A stretch of DNA of 18,645 nt, taken from GCA-002282575 sp964519885. GTDB taxonomy: Bacteria > Pseudomonadota > Gammaproteobacteria > Thiomicrospirales > Thiomicrospiraceae. Positions 1 through 6,929 of this stretch are shown piece by piece. The notes under the pieces were generated by a model. The model was not told the origin of the DNA. It worked only from the letters and a program-made list of their open reading frames with translations, and did no database searches. Made by a program: the position numbers and the translations under genes. Numbering within the stretch: the first letter of the stretch is position 1; every line of letters begins with the position of its first letter. The stretch is taken from assembly GCA_964519885.1 (NCBI GenBank), contig CAZFLX010000035.1, positions 1 to 18,645 of the forward strand, written 5' to 3'.

Positions 1-71
1 TCACCAAGAAAAATCCGACCATGGCACAGAAATTTGCTCAGCTAAAGCATGAAGGCGAGGAAAATGCATAG
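1..71 (+). CDS. C-terminal fragment of an unidentified protein
   Basis: An open frame enters from the left edge (codons starting at base 3) and ends at TAG 69-71. The visible tail, about 22 residues, is rich in Lys, Gln and Glu and looks like a charged C-terminal helix. The other two plus-strand frames stop at similar distances, so the choice of frame rests only on protein-like composition. No family can be named from so little. The next gene starts about 125 bases later behind its own A+T-rich leader, so it is probably transcribed separately. Confidence 0.35.
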   Translation, partial: TKKNPTMAQKFAQLKHEGEENA

Positions 72-151
72 TACTTATTTCATCAACAAAGTTAACATGT
101 TCGCTGGATTAGGCGAAAAAATATAAAACATGATTTAGTTATAATGCAATC

Positions 152-175
152 TGCTATAAAATACACTTTATAGCA
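152..175. promoter_or_regulatory. Perfect 9-bp inverted repeat in the leader of the AAA/DUF4143 gene
   Basis: TGCTATAAA (152-160) and TTTATAGCA (167-175) are exact reverse complements separated by six bases. They end 20 bases before the ATG at 196. The left arm contains a TATAAA that could serve as a -10 box (155-160), and TATAAT lies just upstream at 140-145, so the dyad lies where a repressor operator would. Being A+T-rich and lacking a T-run, it is a poor terminator. Binding by any particular protein is inference. Confidence 0.5.
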
Positions 176-195
176 ATAAGCCAGGGCGGTATGTG

Positions 196-1380
196 ATGAA
201 TTCTGTATTAAGACAAGCCTCTCAGTTTGTTTTATCCAAAAAGTTACCGACTTATCATCGCTTTTTGTTTAAGCAGTATGATTTGAAAGATCGCTTAATC
301 GGTATACGCGGGGCTAGAGGTAGCGGAAAAACCACACTGATGCTGCAATATGCTCAGGCCTGTGGTGTGCCACTGTCCAAAATACTATATGTGGCCTGCG
401 ATCACCCAGCCATGGTCGGTGAGAGTCTGTATGAGTTAGCGCTTCAGTTTTATCAGGAAGGCGGCAAGCTCTTACTCATTGATGAAATTCATAAAGCCAA
501 GGACTTTGCACAGGCACTCAAAGCCATTTACGACACGTTTGAGTTGCAAGTCGTATTTTCAGGTTCATCCGCTTTACAGATCAGCCAACAAGCTACTGAT
601 TTATCCCGTCGTGCGGTGTTGTTTCATCTGCCTGTACTCTCTTTACGTGAATACATTGAAATTGAAAGCGGCTTAAACTTTCAGTCCGTATCACTGACTG
701 AGCTGATCGAACATCATCAAGACATTGCTTATGAGTACACCAAAGAACTCAGACCAATCGAGTATTTCAATCGCTACTGCTTAAATGGTGCCTATCCGTT
801 TTATAAAGAATCAGCAGAAAATTATCCGTTAAAATTGCTCGAAGTGATCAATCACACAATTGATGTGGATTTAACCAGCATTTTTAACATAGATCCGAGC
901 AAGCGCGACAAACTCAAAAAAATTCTTTACATGTTGTGCAGTACGCCACCACTCGAAATTAATAAAGTAAAACTGAGTGCCGCAGTAGAGACATCATGGC
1001 CAACACTCACGAAGTATCTCGAGCTAATGCAAGCTGGGGACTTATTGCATAGTTTAAGGGCAAGCTCTGGCATGAGGTCAGTCAATAAACCCGAAAAGCT
1101 GTTGCTCAATAATCCAAACTTATTTAACGTGCTTTGTGCATCTGCCAATATTGGTAGCTTGAGAGAAAGCTTTTTTGTTTCACAACTTAAACAATCGCAT
1201 CAAGTACATTATCACGATAATGGCGATTTTACTGTTGATGATACTTGGGTATTTGAAATCGGCGGTCGCAGTAAAACAACTAAACAGCTTAATCAACAAC
1301 AGGGCTATCTTGCCTTAGACGGAATCGAAACAGGAGATGGTCAACGTATCCCATTATGGATGTTTGGTCTACTTTATTGA
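196..1380 (+). CDS. AAA-family ATPase with DUF4143 C-terminal domain
   Basis: This is a predicted cytoplasmic P-loop ATPase of the AAA_14/DUF4143 type, about 394 residues, a usual length for the family. Walker A (GARGSGKTT) is at residues 39-47. Walker B (LLLIDEIHKA) is near residues 92-101. A sensor-like FSGSS stretch follows near residue 120. The C-terminal half matches the DUF4143 layout, a helical region and then a nuclease-like fold ending in a hydrophobic strand (IPLWMFGLLY). GTG at 193 is also in frame, but the ATG at 196 is the likelier start, with GGGCGG about ten bases upstream. The biological role of this family is poorly defined. Some members sit beside toxin-antitoxin or mobile genes, but here the neighbour is a small membrane protein. 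The family is clear and the function is not. Confidence 0.85.
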   Translation: MNSVLRQASQFVLSKKLPTYHRFLFKQYDLKDRLIGIRGARGSGKTTLMLQYAQACGVPLSKILYVACDHPAMVGESLYELALQFYQEGGKLLLIDEIHKAKDFAQALKAIYDTFELQVVFSGSSALQISQQATDLSRRAVLFHLPVLSLREYIEIESGLNFQSVSLTELIEHHQDIAYEYTKELRPIEYFNRYCLNGAYPFYKESAENYPLKLLEVINHTIDVDLTSIFNIDPSKRDKLKKILYMLCSTPPLEINKVKLSAAVETSWPTLTKYLELMQAGDLLHSLRASSGMRSVNKPEKLLLNNPNLFNVLCASANIGSLRESFFVSQLKQSHQVHYHDNGDFTVDDTWVFEIGGRSKTTKQLNQQQGYLALDGIETGDGQRIPLWMFGLLY

Positions 1381-1413
1381 GGTGATGATGGCTATGAAGG
1401 GTGGTTTGGATTG

Positions 1414-1758
1414 ATGGAGTCGGCTATCAAAACGTTGATGACAGGGTTCGCAGCTAGCTTCGTATTGCTATCTCCTGTGTTATTTTTGCCTGCTGACAGT
1501 GGACTACTGGTTGGCTTGGTGCTTGGCTTTTTGGGTATTTTGTTATTCACCAAAATAAGCTGGTTAGAGTTAAGTCCTGCTTATATGGTGTTCAGCTGTA
1601 TTGTGTTAGCGGGTGCTCAGACTCAGTTGCATAGCAATCTATGGCCTTATCAAATTATCGAGAATATCAGCTTGCTTATCGGTATAGGCATTCTGTTGTT
1701 TTTTATGGTGGCTGCTGCGATGAGTTTATATGCCCTAGTCGCGGGCAAATGGCGGTGA
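1414..1758 (+). CDS. Small hydrophobic membrane protein, unknown function
   Basis: A 114-residue, strongly hydrophobic protein with about four predicted membrane segments, near residues 6-26, 30-47, 55-70 and 85-110. Charged residues are few (Lys, Arg and Glu mostly at the ends and loops), as in a compact inner-membrane protein. An in-frame TTG lies at 1411, but the ATG at 1414, preceded by an AAGGGTGG stretch at 1397-1404, is preferred. It begins 33 bases after the AAA/DUF4143 ATPase stop and is probably on the same transcript. I do not recognise a family. Confidence 0.6.
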   Translation: MESAIKTLMTGFAASFVLLSPVLFLPADSGLLVGLVLGFLGILLFTKISWLELSPAYMVFSCIVLAGAQTQLHSNLWPYQIIENISLLIGIGILLFFMVAAAMSLYALVAGKWR

Positions 1759-1796
1759 ACTATTCACCACCTCCCTGTATGTCTTTCGAAGAAAGA
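1754..1796. terminator. Two short hairpins between convergent genes
   Basis: GGTGAA (1754-1759) pairs with TTCACC (1763-1768) across a 3-base loop and includes the stop codon of the membrane-protein gene. TCTTTC (1782-1787) pairs with GAAAGA (1791-1796), also across three bases. They lie between convergent genes, where transcription should stop. Neither is followed by a clear T-run, so intrinsic termination is only possible. Confidence 0.35.
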
Positions 1797-1868
1797 GTAT
1801 TTGGGCATAGGAAAAACGCGGCCAACGCCTTAAAACACCCTGTAACCTAAAGTTTTAAAAACGATTTG

Positions 1869-2873
1869 TTAAACCAAGAACTTAAAACTCTCATGCAACA
1901 AGGGGTATATAACGACCTTCCGCGCTTTTCCCCGCGCACCCATCGGTGAACCTAAACTCGGCTCTAGTGTTATAAACCCCCAGTATTCTAAAAAGCGTTC
2001 GATAAAACGAACGGTCATTACATGATTGAGTGCTGCTACGGGTGTTTCTAAGTATGTTGGAGCTGCCTCATTGAGTAAATCAGGGAAGGCTATCGCCATT
2101 TCTTGTGTCAGTTGATCGATGTCGCTGTGTGATTGCAGCCGCCACAGCATAAATAGCCAAAAGACTTGTAGATTGTCACCAAACTCAATCGCATCGAAAT
2201 AGTGCCAATTGAATTGTTGGGTTGCCGCTTCGAGCATGGGTTTGAAAAATGCTTGCAATCCGTGCTTTTGGTATTCCTTTTGCGCAGTTTTTTTAACGTG
2301 ATAGTGTCCGCTTCGCAGGTAAATGATCCCTGCCAGTTCTGCTAATAAGCGTGTGTAGTGGAGGGCATTAAACTTGGTTTCATTGCTGCCGGTGTAGTGG
2401 CAAATACTCGGGTGGGTATTGTGTACTGATACCGCAAAGTTCGGCAGCAGTTCACTGGCTTGTTTAACGATTTTGGTCGGTAGATTGCCGGCACTGGTGG
2501 CCTTGAATTTTCCTTCGTTTTGCATGGCTTCTTCGACAATCAAGCGCAAGTATTCCATCACTGGGCTGCTGCTTAAATCGTCTGGAGCGCTGATCTGTAC
2601 AGCGACTTTTTCGGCGAATGGTGCATTAAGCCAATTCTGCATTTGCGTGGGTGATAAACCACAAAAGTCGGGATTGGATTGGTTATTGATCTTCTCCATC
2701 TTGCTCGCCAGCACCAGATTCAGTTCATCTATGGTGAGGTTGGGATTCATGGCGAGGATATGAGCAATTTCATCATGAATATCAGACTGCTGTTTATCTT
2801 TGTTATGAATACAGCAGTGCTTGTATTTTTTCCCGCTACCACAGGGGCAAGGTTGGTTGCGTTGTATTTTCAT
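1869..2873 (-). CDS. SEC-C motif protein, unknown function
   Basis: A 334-residue cytoplasmic protein with an N-terminal SEC-C zinc-binding motif: CPCGSGKKYKHCC at residues 9-21 (Cys9, Cys11, Cys20, Cys21). This is the short knuckle found at the end of SecA and in many unrelated bacterial proteins, where it binds Zn and often mediates protein contacts. The remaining 310 residues are mixed helical, with several Trp/Phe-rich stretches and no catalytic motif that I recognise. GTG at 2876 is in frame, but the ATG at 2873 sits six bases after AAGG on the minus strand and is the better start. The motif being N-terminal, not C-terminal as in SecA, rules out a SecA fragment. The gene appears to be monocistronic and convergent with the ATPase operon. 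Confidence 0.75.
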   Translation of the reverse strand: MKIQRNQPCPCGSGKKYKHCCIHNKDKQQSDIHDEIAHILAMNPNLTIDELNLVLASKMEKINNQSNPDFCGLSPTQMQNWLNAPFAEKVAVQISAPDDLSSSPVMEYLRLIVEEAMQNEGKFKATSAGNLPTKIVKQASELLPNFAVSVHNTHPSICHYTGSNETKFNALHYTRLLAELAGIIYLRSGHYHVKKTAQKEYQKHGLQAFFKPMLEAATQQFNWHYFDAIEFGDNLQVFWLFMLWRLQSHSDIDQLTQEMAIAFPDLLNEAAPTYLETPVAALNHVMTVRFIERFLEYWGFITLEPSLGSPMGARGKARKVVIYPLLHESFKFLV

Positions 2874-2964
2874 CACACACCTTATTGTTATGTTGGGTTA
2901 CTGTCTATTGCTTGCCCGGCATTATGCTCATGCAAAGGATTGCCTAATCGATGCCTAGAAACAC

Positions 2965-3001
2965 GCCCTTTTAACGAGCTTAAGGTGCTAAGGTAAAGGG
3001 C
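2965..3001 (-). terminator. Possible stem-loop after the ihfB operon
   Basis: GCCCTTT (2965-2971) and AAAGGGC (2995-3001) form a 7-bp stem around a 23-base loop, beginning 11 bases past the stop of the small gene that ends the ihfB operon on the minus strand. The loop is long and only a weak T-rich stretch follows on that strand, so it may be a degenerate terminator or simply chance. Confidence 0.3.
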
Positions 3002-3012
3002 AGGGTAGTTAA

Positions 3013-3177
3013 TCATGATGGATTAGTGACAGGCTCATAATCAGCGGTTAGATTTTCACTTTTGAACATATCTAGCTGATCTTCAAGTTCAGCATCAACT
3101 TGCTCATTATCGATAAACGGTCGCATCCATTCCAAAAAGGCATTGCTGTTTTCGGTTGAGGAGTTGGTATCAGCCAT
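3013..3177 (-). CDS. 54-residue acidic protein overlapping the end of ihfB
   Basis: Reading the minus strand from ATG at 3177 gives 54 codons to TGA at 3013. The start lies inside the last codons of ihfB (the ihfB stop is at 3172-3170), so the two genes overlap by eight bases in different frames, a pattern typical of translational coupling. The product is acidic (many Glu and Asp), with a helical middle containing FLEWMRPFID and no signal or membrane segment. In many gammaproteobacteria the gene after ihfB is lapA, a membrane protein of about 100 residues. This protein is not LapA. Family unknown. Protein-like composition and tight coupling support it as real. Confidence 0.6.
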   Translation of the reverse strand: MADTNSSTENSNAFLEWMRPFIDNEQVDAELEDQLDMFKSENLTADYEPVTNPS

Positions 3178-3451
3178 AGTTCACCGACTCTTTCAGTTCT
3201 TTACCTGGCTTAAAGTGAATTGAGCGACGAGCGGGCAAAGTAACGGGTTCACCGGTTTTCGGGTTTCTACCGATTCGCGGTTTAAGGTGATTGAGTGAAA
3301 AAGCGCCAAAGCCACGCACTTCAATGCGCTCATCACGAGCTATTGCCTCACTCATGGTTTTGATGATTAGGTTTACCGCCAATTCAATATCTACGGCAGG
3401 TAAATCATGATGGCGTCTGGCAATGAAAGTGGTTAGTTCGGAGCGGGTCAT
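3170..3451 (-). CDS. ihfB: Integration host factor subunit beta
   Basis: A 93-residue DNA-bending protein of the HU/IHF family. With the alpha subunit it binds specific sites in the minor groove and bends DNA sharply in replication, recombination and transcription. The sequence shows the beta-subunit signature: an MTRSEL start, the RIEVRGFGAFSL body (about residues 42-53), then GRNPKTG and HFKPGKEL near the C-terminus. The length matches the usual 94 residues. The HFKPGKEL ending and FSL turn favour IHF-beta over HU. It starts with ATG at 3451 behind a weak ribosome site. It is followed by an overlapping 54-codon gene. In many gammaproteobacteria ihfB lies after rpsA, but here a divergent DUF808 gene lies upstream and the gene has its own promoter region. 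Confidence 0.9.
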   Translation of the reverse strand: MTRSELTTFIARRHHDLPAVDIELAVNLIIKTMSEAIARDERIEVRGFGAFSLNHLKPRIGRNPKTGEPVTLPARRSIHFKPGKELKESVNYG

Positions 3452-3494
3452 TCAGTTTACGTCTCGTTATTTTTTTACTGGTTACATGGCTGTG

Positions 3495-3503
3495 ATTATA
3501 ACA
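3495..3503 (-). promoter_or_regulatory. Extended -10 promoter element for ihfB
   Basis: On the minus strand the sequence reads TG-T-TATAAT, a consensus extended -10 element, ending 43 bases upstream of the ihfB ATG. No good -35 hexamer is visible at 17 bp, which fits an extended -10 promoter. It lies in the 139-base divergent region shared with the DUF808 gene. Confidence 0.5.
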
Positions 3504-3544
3504 TCCATCAGCAATTTACTCCCCATCGCTTTTAATGCCATTTG

Positions 3545-3558
3545 TGCTAGGCTATAGG
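3545..3558 (+). promoter_or_regulatory. Possible -10 region of the DUF808 gene
   Basis: TGCTAGGCTA at 3545-3554 recurs exactly at 4503-4512, in the promoter of the next gene, where it leads into a TAGTAT -10 box. Here the corresponding hexamer is TATAGG (3553-3558), about 32 bases before the start codon. The upstream dyad seen at the other site is missing. Confidence 0.3.
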
Positions 3559-3590
3559 CTTGTTTTAATCAATCTGGTGGAATAAGCAAC

Positions 3591-4481
3591 ATGGCTTCGG
3601 GATTACTGGTGATTTTAGATGACATCGCCGCGATGTTTGACGATGTAGCGGCTATGTCGAAATTGGCAACCAAAAAAACAGCGGGTGTGCTAGGTGATGA
3701 TTTAGCCGTCGGCGCACAGCGTGCTTCGGGGTTTCATGCCAGTCGAGAACTGCCGGTGATTTGGGCGATTGCCAAGGGTTCGTTCATCAATAAACTGATT
3801 ATTCTGCCCATTGCCTTTCTACTCAGTGCTTTTTGGCCACAAGCCATTATTCCCATTCTCATTATTGGTGGCTTGTACCTAAGCTACGAAGGGGCTGAGA
3901 AGATCCATGAATTTCTCTTTCACCGACATCATGAAAAACCCCTCGCCTTAAATGAAGCACTTAATCCAGAGCAACTGATTGCACAGGAACAGCAAAAGAT
4001 TAAATCAGCGGTGATGACTGATTTTATTCTATCAGTTGAAATCATTGTCATCGCTTTAGGAACCGTGAGTGATCAATCCTTAAGTATTCAAATTGCGGCG
4101 GTGAGTTTTGTTGCACTACTGGCAACGGTAGGTGTCTATGGTCTGGTAGCGTTGATGGTGCGCATGGATGATGCTGGACTGCATCTTATCGAACGAGCAG
4201 GGGAGGTAAAGTCTTTAATAGCCAACTTGATGCGTCAAACTGGACGTGCACTCATCTGGTCACTCCCCAGACTGATTCGGGTATTAGCGGTGGTTGGCAC
4301 CTTGGCGATGCTATTAGTTGGCGGAGGTATCTTTGTTCATCACATAGAAGCCTTGCATCATTTAAGCGAAAGCCTGCCTAGCTTATTGGTGGAATTAGGA
4401 TCGGGATTGGTTGCAGGCGTGGTCGTGTTGGGGTTAGTAATGATATTCCAAAAATTGAAAACCTTTCTCCCTGCGAAATGA
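3591..4481 (+). CDS. DUF808 (YedI-type) inner-membrane protein
   Basis: A 296-residue membrane protein of the DUF808 family, whose E. coli member is YedI. The N-terminus (MASGLLVILDDIAAMFDDVA) and the following stretch of Lys/Thr/Gly with GDDLAVGA are characteristic and lie before the first membrane span. About six hydrophobic segments follow, near residues 66-84, 86-102, 140-158, 165-190, 220-240 and 270-288. A His-rich loop (EFLFHRHH) lies near residue 110. Length matches the family. No biochemical role is established for DUF808 proteins. Start at ATG 3591, with a weak GGTGGA site upstream. It is divergent from ihfB and probably monocistronic. Confidence 0.85.
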   Translation: MASGLLVILDDIAAMFDDVAAMSKLATKKTAGVLGDDLAVGAQRASGFHASRELPVIWAIAKGSFINKLIILPIAFLLSAFWPQAIIPILIIGGLYLSYEGAEKIHEFLFHRHHEKPLALNEALNPEQLIAQEQQKIKSAVMTDFILSVEIIVIALGTVSDQSLSIQIAAVSFVALLATVGVYGLVALMVRMDDAGLHLIERAGEVKSLIANLMRQTGRALIWSLPRLIRVLAVVGTLAMLLVGGGIFVHHIEALHHLSESLPSLLVELGSGLVAGVVVLGLVMIFQKLKTFLPAK

Positions 4482-4484
4482 CAC

Positions 4485-4516
4485 AAGACTTGTTTTGTCT
4501 TATGCTAGGCTAGTAT
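4485..4516 (+). promoter_or_regulatory. Dyad-type promoter, copy 1 (WYL regulator)
   Basis: AAGAC (4485-4489), seven bases, GTCTTA (4497-4502), eight bases, TAGTAT (4511-4516). The arms AAGAC and GTCTT are exact reverse complements. The spacing from dyad to -10 box is identical in six promoters of this window. It starts four bases after the DUF808 stop codon and 58 bases separate the -10 box from the ATG at 4575. No good -35 hexamer is visible, suggesting control by a protein bound at the dyad. Confidence 0.6.
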
Positions 4517-4574
4517 GCGTTAAACCCAACGCCTAGCAGCCAATACAAGCCTCCAATCATATTAAGGACTTATC

Positions 4575-5597
4575 ATGCCCTCAGCCGTCAGTCATGAAAC
4601 CCTCGTGCGGCAACTGCAAATGTTGCAACTCATCCCACGCTCACCGGCACAAGTCACGGTGGCAGAACTAACAGAATCTTTGGCTGAATTGGGATTTGGG
4701 GTTACAGGACGAACCGTGCAACGCGATTTAAATGACATTGCCAGTGTCATGCCTTTAGAGTGTAACGACAAAAGTAAACCCTATGGTTGGAAATGGGCGA
4801 GGGATGCCAAAGCCCATCTACCCATGATGAGCTTACAAGAAGCCTTAACCCTACACTTGGTCAATAAGCATTTGGTGCAGATTCTTCCGCCGACCATGCT
4901 CGATGACTTAATGCCCATGTTCAAACAAGCCGAGCAAACGATTAATCATTTAGGAAGTAAAAACCAAGTCAGTCATTGGCTACAAAGTGTTTTCGTCGAA
5001 TCACCCACACAACCCATGTTAGCGCCCAAGATACTTCCCGCAGTGCAACAAGCCGTCTATCAAGCTCTGTTTGAACAAAAGCAAATTAGCGTCAGTTACC
5101 AATCCCAATCAGCCAATACCCTCAAACACTACACGCTCCATCCATTAGGCATCATGCAACGCGGACAAGTAAGCTATCTAGGCGCTATGGTCAATGATTA
5201 CGACGACATTCGCTTATTTGCGCTACATCGATTCACCCAAGCCAGCATTAAACCCTTAGATGACGCTAGAACACCGCCTAACAATCTGCAATGGAAAGAC
5301 TATTTGGCATCCGGTGCCGCAGGATTTAATTCAACCACCGCGCCGCCTATTCAACTCAAAGCATGGGTCAATGCCGAACTCGCTAATTTACTAACAGAAA
5401 CTCCCTTATCACAGGATCAAACTTTAACTGCTGTTGAAGAGGGCTTTACCCTCACGACCAGCGTGCATGATACCTGGCAACTGCAATGGTGGATACTCTC
5501 GCAAGGCGCGCGTATTGTCATTCAATCGCCCAGTGAGTTACGCACCGCAATACAAACGCAAGTAGAGCAGATGCATCGAAGCTATCAGCTTAGATAA
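4575..5597 (+). CDS. WYL-domain transcriptional regulator
   Basis: A 340-residue regulator with the layout of the WYL family. An N-terminal DeoR-like winged helix-turn-helix (about residues 5-65, with the recognition segment around TGRTVQRDLND) is followed by a helical linker. A WYL domain follows at about residues 155-225, with its characteristic HPLGIMQRGQVSYLGA stretch, where Ser replaces Trp in the name-giving triplet, and RLFALHRF nearby. A WCX-like C-terminal domain completes it. WYL domains sense ligands such as nucleic acids or nucleotides, and many members control stress or defence genes. The ATG follows AAGGA by seven bases. Its own promoter has the shared dyad motif, so autoregulation and control of the other five promoters is a plausible inference. 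Confidence 0.85.
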   Translation: MPSAVSHETLVRQLQMLQLIPRSPAQVTVAELTESLAELGFGVTGRTVQRDLNDIASVMPLECNDKSKPYGWKWARDAKAHLPMMSLQEALTLHLVNKHLVQILPPTMLDDLMPMFKQAEQTINHLGSKNQVSHWLQSVFVESPTQPMLAPKILPAVQQAVYQALFEQKQISVSYQSQSANTLKHYTLHPLGIMQRGQVSYLGAMVNDYDDIRLFALHRFTQASIKPLDDARTPPNNLQWKDYLASGAAGFNSTTAPPIQLKAWVNAELANLLTETPLSQDQTLTAVEEGFTLTTSVHDTWQLQWWILSQGARIVIQSPSELRTAIQTQVEQMHRSYQLR

Positions 5598-5627
5598 GAA
5601 CCATTTTGTCTCGTTGTCTGTTATGTT
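5596..5627 (+). promoter_or_regulatory. Dyad-type promoter, copy 2 (cyclotransferase-like gene)
   Basis: AAGAA-CCATTTT-GTCTCG (5596-5613), eight bases, TATGTT (5622-5627). The left arm is imperfect (AAGAAC in place of AAGAC), but GTC and the -10 box occupy exactly the positions seen in the other five copies. The element overlaps the stop codon of the WYL regulator. The -10 box ends 34 bases before the ATG at 5662. Confidence 0.45.
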
Positions 5628-5661
5628 AAAGGTTGAATATTTAGCTAGATAAGAGGTCTTG

Positions 5662-6066
5662 ATGGAATCCCTAAAACACCGCGTTGCTGTTTACGGCACC
5701 CTACGTCAAACACTCGATAATCACGAGCGGTTAGTTCACGCTAAATTTCTAGGATATGAGACCCTGTACGACATTCGTTGTTTTGATCTTGGCTGGTTTC
5801 CAGGTGCTAAAAGTTGGCCATCAGATCAAGGCGTAGTGTGCGAGGTGTATGCCGTGAATGATCGAACCTTAAAAAATCTTGATTATTTAGAAGGCTATCG
5901 TCCACATCAGCCAGAAAGAAGCACTTATATTCGTAAAGCCTTCAAAACCCAATATGGCTCAGCTTGGCTGTACGAATATCAGGGCAGTGTTGAGAACTGC
6001 CCTGAAGTGCATGATTATGTGGCTTATCGGGATAAGTTGGACGCGAATAATCTGCGATTTTCATAA
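5662..6066 (+). CDS. Gamma-glutamylcyclotransferase family protein
   Basis: A 134-residue protein of the GGCT-like fold (YtfP/AIG2 group). The nucleotide-sugar-like loop motif VAVYGTLR is at residues 8-15, and Glu77 in DYLEGY is at the position of the catalytic Glu. A C-terminal strand holds WLYEYQG. In characterised members this fold releases 5-oxoproline from gamma-glutamyl peptides or amines. The actual substrate here cannot be deduced. The TTG at 5659 is in frame, but the ATG at 5662 is five bases after AAGAGG and is the clear start. It follows the WYL regulator by 64 bases and has its own dyad-type promoter. Confidence 0.8.
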   Translation: MESLKHRVAVYGTLRQTLDNHERLVHAKFLGYETLYDIRCFDLGWFPGAKSWPSDQGVVCEVYAVNDRTLKNLDYLEGYRPHQPERSTYIRKAFKTQYGSAWLYEYQGSVENCPEVHDYVAYRDKLDANNLRFS

Positions 6067-6133
6067 CAATACGAACGGTCAGCTTCTCTTTTGGGTTCAA
6101 AGATAGCTATAATTGTCATTGGTTACATCAATA

Positions 6134-6150
6134 GTATGAAATAATCATAC
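6134..6150. promoter_or_regulatory. Operator-like palindrome before parD
   Basis: GTATGA (6134-6139) and TCATAC (6145-6150) are exact inverted repeats around AATAA. The dyad lies 21 bases downstream of a TATAAT box (6108-6113) and 16 bases before the parD start, as expected for an operator bound by the antitoxin or its complex. Autoregulation is known for ParD families. Binding here is inference. Confidence 0.5.
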
Positions 6151-6166
6151 CTAAAAAGGCGGTGTT

Positions 6167-6412
6167 ATGGGGATTGTCCGAAAAACGATTAGCCTGACTG
6201 AACAGCAGGATAATTGGGTAAAATCACAAATCAACGCTGGTCATTACACCAATGACAGTGAATACATCCGTGATTTGATTCGACGTGAGCAAGAACGCAG
6301 CGCTGAAATCGCCGCTATTCAAGCTGCACTGATTGAGGGCGAACAAAGTGGTGAGCCGCGTCAATTCGATTTAGAGAGATTTAAACAAACAATGCACAGC
6401 ATTCATGGCTGA
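6167..6412 (+). CDS. parD: ParD-type antitoxin (ribbon-helix-helix)
   Basis: An 81-residue antitoxin of the ParD/CC2985 family. Its N-terminal ribbon-helix-helix (residues 3-45: KTISLTEQQDNWVKSQI, GHYTNDSEYIRDLIRRE) would dimerise and bind the operator. The C-terminal arm (QFDLERFKQTM region) normally wraps the ParE toxin. The start follows a strong AAAGGCGGTG site. It overlaps the start of the downstream toxin remnant by eight bases, the usual operon arrangement. The antitoxin is intact in length and motif, but its partner is broken, so it is probably an orphan that may still repress its own promoter or neutralise related ParE toxins. Confidence 0.85.
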   Translation: MGIVRKTISLTEQQDNWVKSQINAGHYTNDSEYIRDLIRREQERSAEIAAIQAALIEGEQSGEPRQFDLERFKQTMHSIHG

Positions 6413-6676
6413 GTATCGCTTAACCCCTGCTGCTGAAAATGATTTAACTGGAATATGGCAATACACTTTTCAACGCTGGGGTGGTGTACAAGCCAATCGC
6501 TATGTGGATTCATTAGCGAGGTTTTAGCAGAATTAGCTGTTTCTACTGAGATAGCGTCTTCATGTGCTCATATCGGACTTTTTAAGGCCAGTTGGATAGG
6601 TTTCATTTCAAAACTTGGGAATTGGCTGATGCAAGTTTTGCTTGAAAATGTTATCCAAATAGCACGGAATTCTTAG
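6405..6676 (+). pseudogene. parE: Decayed ParE-type toxin
   Basis: From ATG 6405 the frame reads as a good ParE N-terminus for 40 codons (AEYRLTPAAENDLTGIWQYT, then W..VQANRYVDSLARF). It stops at TAG 6525-6527. ParE-like residues continue in another frame (AELAVSTEIASSCAHI, from about 6528). A further shift is needed to recover a VG.VSFQNLGIG and CLKMLSK-like C-terminus, with more in-frame stops. An intact family member is about 95-100 residues. At least two frame changes plus stops mean that the toxin, which would poison DNA gyrase, cannot be made. The plus-strand open frame that spans 6455-6676 is part of this wreck and not a gene. Confidence 0.75.
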
Positions 6677-6929
6677 TTAAGAATTAGACGGGATTGTTTG
6701 TAATGACAATGTTTAAATTTATCAGTCATACAGCTTTTGTGCCGCATCCTTATAGTACCGTGAAACTATGAGTCAGGGTGTCGGAGTGCAAGTTTTGCAG
6801 TCGTTGAACCTCCGCTTCCCGCCGATTAAAAACCCCTTGTAGCAGACAGCTCAAATTTTTGCTAGACTCCGTCTATCATCAATTTTCATGGCGCTCAATT
6901 CGCACCAAGTTATTCATAAGCGAGCACAC
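6677..6929. other. Intergenic region after the ParDE remnant
   Basis: About 250 bases without a supported gene. A 24-codon reading frame at 6768-6842 has no visible ribosome site and is not called. Near its right end TATCAT (6874-6879) could be a -10 box for the next gene. I see no tRNA, terminator or mobile-element end. Confidence 0.5.

Noticed and set aside
2419..2996. Long plus-strand frames opposite the SEC-C gene
   Set aside because: They are antisense to a gene with a clear zinc motif and good start, and resemble no family.
3170..3451. HU protein instead of IHF
   Set aside because: The MTRSEL start, FSL turn and HFKPGKEL ending are those of the IHF beta subunit.
6455..6676. Open frame of 73 codons in the region after parD
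   Set aside because: Part of the decayed ParE toxin read in a shifted frame; its first half has no protein-family resemblance and it has no ribosome site.
6776..6835. Possible tRNA-like segment (GTTGAACCTCC stretch)
   Set aside because: It lacks a T-loop consensus GTTCGAATC and no cloverleaf arms could be paired around it.
6768..6842. 24-codon frame between the ParDE remnant and the HhH-like gene
   Set aside because: No ribosome site, too short to judge, and no resemblance to known small proteins.
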